Source: Caccocola sp964450835
Lineage (GTDB): Bacteria > Synergistota > Synergistia > Synergistales > Synergistaceae
Direction of reading: 5' to 3'
NCBI GenBank assembly: GCA_964450835.1
Contig: CAYVEQ010000031.1
Coordinates: forward strand, 1 to 19,848
DNA length: 19,848 nucleotides
The position numbers were made by a program, and so were the translations under genes. Of the stretch, positions 14,364-19,848 are shown piece after piece. Numbering within the stretch: position 1 is the stretch's first letter; each line of letters opens with the position of its first letter. The notes beneath the pieces were generated by a model that worked only from the letters and a program-made list of their open reading frames with translations, searched no databases and had not been told where the DNA came from.

Positions 14364-15646
14364 TGCTCGGGGCAATAGGTTTCTTTCTCGTATTCCTCTT
14401 CCTCGGAATGCCCGTCGCTTTCGCGATAGCCATCTCTGGCGCCATATTCTTCATACTCACGCCCGAGATACCGTGGACGATACTCGTGCAGAAATCTCTC
14501 TCCACGACGCAGTCCTTTACGATGCTCGCCATACCGCTCTTTATATTCGCGGGCAACCTGATGAACAACACGGGCATCACGTCGCGTCTTGTCAAGCTCG
14601 CCAACGTCCTGACAGGGCACATGTACGGCTCTATCGGCCAGGTCTCCGTTGTCCTCTCCACTCTCATGGGCGGTGTCTCCGGCTCCGCCGTCGCGGACGC
14701 GGCGATGGAATGCCGCATACTCGGCCCCGAAATGACAAAGCGAGGCTACGCGCCCGGCTGGGCCGCCGCTGTCAACTCGCTCACGGGGCTTATCGTCGCG
14801 ACGATTCCCCCGTCGATGGGGCTCATCATTTACGGGACTGTCGGCGAAGTATCTATCGGCCGTCTCTTTGTCGCGGGCTTCGTCCCGGGCATCATCATGT
14901 GCATCGCGATGCTTGTCGCGACTTCATGGTCGGCGCGCCACCTCGGCTACAAGCCCGACCACGACAAGCCCTACCCGCTCGGCGTGATTCTCAAAGCCTG
15001 TTGGGAAAGCATCTGGGCGCTGCTCTTTCCTTTCATACTTATAGCGCTCATTCGCTTCGGCATAATGACTCCCTCCGAGTCCGGCGCTTTCGCTATCTTC
15101 TATGCCTTCGTCATAGGCGCCTTCATCTACAAGGAGCTGACTCTCGAGAAGTTCAAGATATGCGTCATCGACAGCGTAAAAGACCTTTCGGTCATCACGA
15201 TGATTCTCGCCTTCTCGGGCATATTCAGCTACGGCGTCGTCTACGACCAGCTGCCGGCGCAGATAGCAAAGATGCTGATAGGCTTTACCGACAGCCGCAT
15301 CGTGCTGCTGTGGAGCATAATCATTCTGCTTACCATATGCGGCATGTTCATGGAAACGACGGTCATCACTCTTATCGTCACGCCTATACTTCTTCCGGTT
15401 GTCACGCAGTTCGGCATCGACCCGGTTCACTTCGGAATAATAATGATGACGACAGTCACGATGGGCTGCTCCACGCCGCCCGTAGGAGTGGCGCTCTACA
15501 CCTGCTCCTCGATCATGAACTGTTCCGTTCAGGAGACCACGAGATATTCCGTCCCGTGGTTTGCCGCCATATTCGCGACGCTCGCCGTCACGGTGTTCTT
15601 CCCGAAGCTGATTCTCTTCCTGCCGAATCTGGTTTACGGCGGTTAG
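14363..15646 (+). CDS. dctM: TRAP transporter large permease DctM
   Basis: Large membrane subunit that couples sodium or proton flux to solute import, 427 residues with about a dozen hydrophobic spans. It carries DctM landmarks: FLGMPVAFAIAISG near the N-terminus, QSFTMLAIPLFIFAGNLMN (about 50-70), MGGVSGSAVADAA (about 93-105), the PPSMGLIIYGTVGEVSIGRLFVAG block in the middle, and MGCSTPPVGVALY towards the C-terminus. The start codon overlaps the dctQ stop. A terminator-like hairpin follows 25 bases after the stop. Confidence 0.95.
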   Translation: MLGAIGFFLVFLFLGMPVAFAIAISGAIFFILTPEIPWTILVQKSLSTTQSFTMLAIPLFIFAGNLMNNTGITSRLVKLANVLTGHMYGSIGQVSVVLSTLMGGVSGSAVADAAMECRILGPEMTKRGYAPGWAAAVNSLTGLIVATIPPSMGLIIYGTVGEVSIGRLFVAGFVPGIIMCIAMLVATSWSARHLGYKPDHDKPYPLGVILKACWESIWALLFPFILIALIRFGIMTPSESGAFAIFYAFVIGAFIYKELTLEKFKICVIDSVKDLSVITMILAFSGIFSYGVVYDQLPAQIAKMLIGFTDSRIVLLWSIIILLTICGMFMETTVITLIVTPILLPVVTQFGIDPVHFGIIMMTTVTMGCSTPPVGVALYTCSSIMNCSVQETTRYSVPWFAAIFATLAVTVFFPKLILFLPNLVYGG

Positions 15647-15671
15647 CCGCCCGCAGATTCATGTCCGCACG

Positions 15672-15714
15672 CAGGGCCCTGTCAGCCGCGCACCGGCGCA
15701 AGGCCCTGTTTTTT
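15672..15714 (+). terminator. Intrinsic terminator within the operon, after dctM
   Basis: Stem CAGGGCC (15672-15678) / GGCCCTG (15702-15708) encloses a smaller GCCG/CGGC hairpin and is followed by six T (15709-15714). It lies between dctM and the uxuB-type gene, both on the same strand with related functions. It is therefore probably a partial terminator that lowers expression of the downstream enzymes, unless an unseen promoter restarts transcription in the 37 bases before 15751. Confidence 0.75.
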
Positions 15715-15750
15715 ACATAAAAATACGGATTTTACAGAGGTGTTGTTTAA

Positions 15751-17400
15751 TTGGTCACTTTGACTCTGAAAGACTTAAAGCGCCCCTCGCCGTGGAAAGA
15801 GGCCGGCATCGGCATACCCTCTTTCGACATCGAAGGCATGAAGAAGGAGACGAAGGCTCATCCCAAGTGGGTTCACGTGGGGCCGGGGAATATTTTCCGC
15901 GGCTTCATCGCCGACATCGCCGACGGACTGCTCGAGGCGGGGGAGATAAAAAGCGGAATCACCGTCGTTTCGACCTTCGACCAGCAGATTGTGTCGAAAA
16001 TCTACGAGCCGTATGACAGCCTCGCGCTGCGCGTCGTCATGGCGCCGGACGGCGGCCTCTCCAAAAAAGTGGTCGCGGGCGTCGGCGAGGTGGAGCGGGC
16101 TGACCCGGCTTACCCTGCGGAGTGGGAGCGCTGCCGCGAAATCTTCCGCTCGCCGGAGCTTCAGATGGTGAGCTTCACGATAACGGAAAAGGGCTATCAC
16201 ATCAAAGACCTATCGGGAAATTATTATCCGGCCGTCGCCGCTGCCTTCGAGGAGCCCGCGCCGGAAAAAGTTCTGAAAAACGGCATGGCGGCAATGGCCG
16301 CGCTTCTTCTTGAACGCTTCCGCGCCGGCGCGTGCCCCGTCGCTATGGTGAGTATGGACAACTTCTCGCACAACGGCGACAAACTGCGCGATTCTCTCCT
16401 CGCCTTCGCGGAAAAATGGACGCAAAACGGCGCCGCGCCGAAAGAATTTCTCGACTATATGACGGGAGGACGCGTTTCCTTCCCGTGGTCGATGATAGAC
16501 AAGATAACGCCGCGCCCCGACCCCTCGGTCGCCGAATCTCTCCGCGCCTCGGGCTTTGAAAGCACGGAGCTTGTCATAACGGACAAGAACACCTATATCG
16601 CGCCCTTCGTCAACACGGAGGGGCCGCAGTACCTCGTTATCGAGGACGATTTCCCGAACGGCCGCCCGCCGCTTGAAAAGGCAGGCGTGAAGATGACGAC
16701 GCGCGAGACGGTAGACCTTGTCGATCGCATGAAAGTCTGCACCTGCCTGAACCCGCTGCACACGGCGATGGCGATTTTCGGCTGCCTGCTCGGATACAGG
16801 TCGATAGCGTCCGAGATGAGCGACCCGTCGATCGTCCGCCTCATAAAGAGAATAGGATACGTCGAGGGAATGCCCGTCGTCGCGGATCCGAAAATTTTTG
16901 TTCCTTCGGAATTTATCGCGGAAGTCATCGGCGAGCGGCTGCCGAACCCCTACATCCCCGACACGCCGCAGCGCATAGCCACCGACACGTCGCAGAAACT
17001 CCCGATACGCTACGGCGAGACGATAAAGCATTACCTTTCGCGCGAAGACTTGGACGAGCGCGACCTGCTCGCAATCCCGCTCGTCATCGCGGCGTGGTGC
17101 CGCTACATGATGGGCTTGGACGACGACGGGCGCGCGATGGAGCTGAGTCCCGACCCGCTGCTTGACGAGCTTCGCGGATATGTGGCGGGAGTCCGCTTAG
17201 GCGACCCCGATTCCGCGGACGGCTGCCTGCGCCCGATACTTTCGAGCGAGCGCGTCTTCGGCACGGACCTCACTCAAACTGCGCTCGCCGGGCGCGTTTA
17301 CGGATATTTCAGACGCATGATCTCGGGGACGGGAGCCGTGCGCCGCACGCTTGACGAAGAAACTTCCGCGCCCTCCTATATCCCCGGGGAGATCGCGTAA
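15751..17400 (+). CDS. uxuB: D-fructuronate reductase / mannonate oxidoreductase (UxuB type)
   Basis: Member of the long-chain mannitol dehydrogenase family, 549 residues. It reduces D-fructuronate to D-mannonate with NADH. N-terminal dinucleotide-binding segment VHVGPGNIFRGF is at 41-52. MDNFSHNGD is at 202-210, and FPWSMIDKITP at 244-254 matches the family's FP..MVDRITP. The catalytic K-N-H triad is K328, N334 and H337 in KVCTCLNPLH. The start is a TTG, supported by GAGGTG at 15737-15742; the next Met is residue 30, beyond the start of the conserved fold. Presence next to uxuA favours fructuronate over mannitol or tagaturonate. uxuA follows after 25 bases. Confidence 0.88.
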   Translation: MVTLTLKDLKRPSPWKEAGIGIPSFDIEGMKKETKAHPKWVHVGPGNIFRGFIADIADGLLEAGEIKSGITVVSTFDQQIVSKIYEPYDSLALRVVMAPDGGLSKKVVAGVGEVERADPAYPAEWERCREIFRSPELQMVSFTITEKGYHIKDLSGNYYPAVAAAFEEPAPEKVLKNGMAAMAALLLERFRAGACPVAMVSMDNFSHNGDKLRDSLLAFAEKWTQNGAAPKEFLDYMTGGRVSFPWSMIDKITPRPDPSVAESLRASGFESTELVITDKNTYIAPFVNTEGPQYLVIEDDFPNGRPPLEKAGVKMTTRETVDLVDRMKVCTCLNPLHTAMAIFGCLLGYRSIASEMSDPSIVRLIKRIGYVEGMPVVADPKIFVPSEFIAEVIGERLPNPYIPDTPQRIATDTSQKLPIRYGETIKHYLSREDLDERDLLAIPLVIAAWCRYMMGLDDDGRAMELSPDPLLDELRGYVAGVRLGDPDSADGCLRPILSSERVFGTDLTQTALAGRVYGYFRRMISGTGAVRRTLDEETSAPSYIPGEIA

Positions 17401-17425
17401 AAATTACAAGGAGGCTGATTACGCC

Positions 17426-18502
17426 ATGAAAATGACCTTCAGATGGTACGGAGAGAAAGACCCGATACCGCTGAAATATATAAAACAGATACCGGGCTGC
17501 ACCGGCCTTATGGGAATGCTTGAAAAAGCCGCGGGCGACGTCTGGACGGAAGAGGAGATAAAACCGTACGTGGAGACCGTGCACGCCGCGGGGCTTGAGG
17601 TCGAGGTCATCGAGAGTGTCAACGTCCACGAGGACATCAAGCTCGGGCTGGAAAGCCGCGAACTCTACATAGACAACTACATCAAGACTGTCGAAAATCT
17701 TGCGAGGTACGGCGTCAAAGTAATCGTCTACAACTTCATGCCGGTCTTTGACTGGCTCCGCACCGACCTGGCGCGCGACATTCCCGAGGACGGCTCAAAC
17801 TCTCTTTACTATGACGAGGCCGATCTGCTCGGCATGACGCCGCTGCAGATTGTCGAAAACACGGCGCGCGGCTCGCGCGGCTTCACGTTGCCGGGCTGGG
17901 AGCCGGAGCGGCTGAAAGAGCTCGAGAGAGTGCTTAAGCTCTATGAGAAAGTGACGCCGGACGACCTGCGCGCGAACTATAAATATTTCCTCTCGCGCGT
18001 CATACCGGCATGCGAAAAATGCGGCGTCAGGATGGCCGTACACCCCGACGACCCCGCGTGGCCGATATTCGGGCTGCCGAGGATAGCGCATTCGAGCGAT
18101 GACTTTGACAAAATCACCGCGATGGTTGACAGCCCCGCGAACGCCCTCTGCCTCTGCACGGGGTCGCTCGGCTCCAACCCCGACAACGACGTGCCGGAAG
18201 CGATACGCCGCTTCGGCGGAATGGGGCGCATCGCCTGCCTCCATGTCCGCAACGTGAAACTCCTGGGCTACCGGAAATTCCGCGAGGCCTCGCACCTGTC
18301 GAGCGACGGATCTCTTGATATGTACGAGATAATGAAAGCCGCATACGAAGCGGCGCCCGACGCCTACATCCGCCCCGACCACGGAAGAATGATCTGGGAC
18401 GAGCGGGGCATCCCGGGCTACGGCCTATACGACAGAGCGCTCGGCATCGCCTACATCAACGGCCTCTGGGAAGCGATAGACAAAGGAAAGAAAAACAGAT
18501 AG
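17426..18502 (+). CDS. uxuA: D-mannonate dehydratase
   Basis: Converts D-mannonate to 2-keto-3-deoxygluconate, the substrate of KdgK at the head of the operon. TIM-barrel protein of 358 residues, the short (Gram-positive-like) form compared with 394 in E. coli. It opens MTFRWYGEKDPIPLKYIKQIPG, a UxuA hallmark. Probable metal ligands are H206 (in VHPDDP), C244 (in LCTGSLG), H273 (in LHVRNV) and D318 (in RPDHGRMIWDE). ATG 17426 follows AAGGAGG at 17408-17414. A degraded copy of the last ~85 codons of this gene lies further downstream at 19532-19787. Confidence 0.96.
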   Translation: MKMTFRWYGEKDPIPLKYIKQIPGCTGLMGMLEKAAGDVWTEEEIKPYVETVHAAGLEVEVIESVNVHEDIKLGLESRELYIDNYIKTVENLARYGVKVIVYNFMPVFDWLRTDLARDIPEDGSNSLYYDEADLLGMTPLQIVENTARGSRGFTLPGWEPERLKELERVLKLYEKVTPDDLRANYKYFLSRVIPACEKCGVRMAVHPDDPAWPIFGLPRIAHSSDDFDKITAMVDSPANALCLCTGSLGSNPDNDVPEAIRRFGGMGRIACLHVRNVKLLGYRKFREASHLSSDGSLDMYEIMKAAYEAAPDAYIRPDHGRMIWDERGIPGYGLYDRALGIAYINGLWEAIDKGKKNR

Positions 18503-18523
18503 GAACGCGGGAAGCGCACGGCC

Positions 18524-19531
18524 ATGAGAGTAAAATACGACGAGATGAAGCGCGTCTTCATGACAATACTGTCACGCAGGGGGTTCGCGCCGGAGAAAGC
18601 CGAAGCCGCCGCAGCCATATTCGCGGATAACAGCTGCGACGGCGTCGCGTCGCACGGCCTCAACCGCTTCCCGCGGTTTCTCTCTTATATCGAAAGCGGC
18701 TCCGTAGATCCGAAAGCCGAGCCCGAGCTCGAAACCGCCTTCGGCGCCATAGAGCGCTGGAACGGAAATCTCGGCGTGGGATGCACAAACGCTGTCTTCG
18801 CCGTCAAACGCGCCATGAAGCTCGCGTCTTCATACGGGATAGGCTGCGTCGCGATGAGGAACACAAACCACTGGATGCGGGGCGGCAGCTACGGTCTTCT
18901 GGCCGCCCGCGCAGGCTTCGCGGCAATATGCTGGACCAATACTACCGCGAATGTCCCCGCGTGGGGCGCCAGAAGCTGCAACGTTGGGAACAACCCGCTT
19001 GTAATTGCCTTCCCGGGGCCGGAGGGACCGATGGTAATGGACGGCGCCCTCGCCCAGTATTCCTACGGAGCGCTTGAGGCCGCCGCGATGGACGGCCGCG
19101 AGCTGGATTTTCCCGGGGGCTATGACGAAGAGGGCAGGCTCACGCGGGATCCGTCAGCGATACTCAGGACGCAGCGCGTCCTTCCGATAGGATTGTGGAA
19201 GGGTTCCGGCTATTCCCTGCTGCTTGACGCGATAGGCGCGGCGGTCTCGGGCGGCAACACGGTTCCCGAGGTCGGACGCCTCGATGACGAGACGGCGCTT
19301 ACCCAGGTGTTCATTGTGATTGACCCGGCGAAAACCTCCGCGAAGGAGGAAATCGCTGCGATGTCCGAACGGCTTCTGCGCGACTTCCGCGCGGCCGAGC
19401 CCGCGGAAGAGGGAAAACCCTTTTTCTATCCCGGCGAGAAAGCCGCGGGGATCAGAAAGAAAAATCTTGAGGAGGGCGTTCCCGTGAACGAGGAAATATG
19501 GAACGCCCTCGTTTCCATTGCGGAACTTTGA
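18524..19531 (+). CDS. dlgD: 2,3-diketo-L-gulonate reductase-like (Ldh_2 family, YiaK/DlgD type)
   Basis: NAD(P)H-dependent reductase of the malate/L-lactate dehydrogenase 2 family, 335 residues. It follows E. coli YiaK (DlgD) closely by memory: GVASHGLNRFPRF around the catalytic H44, RNTNHWMRGGSYG (112-124), AAICWTNTTANVPAWGA, and LPIGLWKGSGYS. YiaK reduces 2,3-diketo-L-gulonate to 3-keto-L-gulonate. Here the neighbours belong to the fructuronate/mannonate route, so the true substrate may be a related keto-sugar acid. Ribosome site CGGGAAG (18508-18513) is mediocre; the gene starts 21 bases after uxuA. The symbol reflects family resemblance and not proven activity. Confidence 0.8.
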   Translation: MRVKYDEMKRVFMTILSRRGFAPEKAEAAAAIFADNSCDGVASHGLNRFPRFLSYIESGSVDPKAEPELETAFGAIERWNGNLGVGCTNAVFAVKRAMKLASSYGIGCVAMRNTNHWMRGGSYGLLAARAGFAAICWTNTTANVPAWGARSCNVGNNPLVIAFPGPEGPMVMDGALAQYSYGALEAAAMDGRELDFPGGYDEEGRLTRDPSAILRTQRVLPIGLWKGSGYSLLLDAIGAAVSGGNTVPEVGRLDDETALTQVFIVIDPAKTSAKEEIAAMSERLLRDFRAAEPAEEGKPFFYPGEKAAGIRKKNLEEGVPVNEEIWNALVSIAEL

Positions 19532-19787
19532 ACCCAAACTCCGGCTGCCGGTTATTTGCGCGCTTGCGCCGCACCGGAGCGGCGGCTGCGCAGTGAACGT
19601 TTCACGCAATACGAAAGCGCGGCGTATCCGGCTTCAGCCCGCCGCCCTTTCCCTGCCGCCCCGCCGGCGTGTGTCCGGGACGGGCGGGGTACCCGGGCCG
19701 CGCCTCTGTGACAGGGCGTCCGGTATCGCCTGCGTCAACGGCCTTCTTGAGGGGACAGACAAAGGCAGAAAAGCCGAACGCGGATAA
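19532..19787 (+). pseudogene. Decayed 3' fragment of a second uxuA
   Basis: The last ~250 bases before the operon terminator align with the 3' end of the intact uxuA. The final frame reads DRASGIACVNGL..GTDKGRK, against DRALGIAYINGL..AIDKGKK at uxuA residues 336-356. At DNA level the stretch from about 19678 aligns with uxuA from 18398 at roughly three quarters identity by eye. Most changes are transitions, and at least two single-base deletions break the frame (within GTACCCGGG and CGCGCCT). Weaker matches (AAACTCC..GGCT.CCGG near 19536, ATACGAA near 19609, GCCCGCCGCC near 19637) follow in the same order as in uxuA, so the fragment probably begins right at the dlgD stop. No start codon, ribosome site or catalytic residues remain. 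Confidence 0.75.
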
Positions 19788-19814
19788 ACAAAGCAGCCGC
19801 CGGCATAAAACAGC

Positions 19815-19848
19815 TTCCGCCGCGAGAGTCCGCGGCGGAATTTTTTTT
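19815..19848 (+). terminator. Intrinsic terminator of the hexuronate operon
   Basis: Perfect 10-pair stem TTCCGCCGCG (19815-19824) / CGCGGCGGAA (19831-19840) with loop AGAGTC, followed by at least eight T running to the end of the window. Very strong; it closes the operon. Confidence 0.95.

Noticed and set aside
14341..15720. 459-codon plus-strand frame overlapping dctM
   Set aside because: It is the +1 shadow of dctM, rich in His and Arg, with no membrane segments, while dctM shows all family landmarks.

Overview
The window is GC-rich bacterial DNA carrying a lipid A-type acyltransferase, many TRAP/ABC uptake genes and no mobile element or CRISPR array. Outer-membrane lipid chemistry combined with a TRAP-fed sugar-acid operon, and the protein style in general, fits Synergistota (Cloacibacillus/Synergistes-like). 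This assignment is inference from gene content and cannot be proved without a database search.

Layout. Positions 1-1029 hold no intact gene; a degenerate minus-strand reading frame at 141-603 resembles a DUF4417-type protein. An LpxL/HtrB-family acyltransferase follows (1030-1866). A methionine ABC importer operon, metN-metI-metQ (2151-4583), sits behind a near-consensus promoter, a candidate Met/Cys-rich leader peptide and a strong intrinsic terminator, which together look like an attenuator. Next come a secreted DUF4412/LolA-like protein (4971-5609), a tRNA-Ala(GGC) on the minus strand with a full-consensus promoter, a secreted NAGPA-family phosphodiester glycosidase (6006-7241), and rlmN with a long basic C-terminal tail, overlapping a small membrane protein gene (7323-9109).

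The second half (9399-19848) is one catabolic locus on the plus strand: promoter, kdgK, a KDPG aldolase fused to a VOC/glyoxalase-like domain, an iron-type alcohol dehydrogenase, a three-gene TRAP transporter (dctP-dctQ-dctM), a terminator-like hairpin, a UxuB-type fructuronate reductase, uxuA mannonate dehydratase, and a YiaK/DlgD-like 2,3-diketo-L-gulonate reductase. The enzymes cover D-fructuronate -> D-mannonate -> 2-keto-3-deoxygluconate -> KDPG -> pyruvate + glyceraldehyde-3-phosphate. The TRAP system probably imports the sugar acid. No uronate isomerase (UxaC) and no transcriptional regulator are in the window.

The most unexpected structures are (a) a decayed 3' fragment of a second uxuA lying directly downstream of the dlgD-like gene, just before the operon terminator, and (b) the putative leader-peptide attenuator upstream of metNIQ, where the Shine-Dalgarno of the leader can pair with the end of the leader ORF. 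Several intercistronic hairpins appear to divide the hexuronate operon into segments. I did not find an obviously new defence, phage or RNA-guided system.
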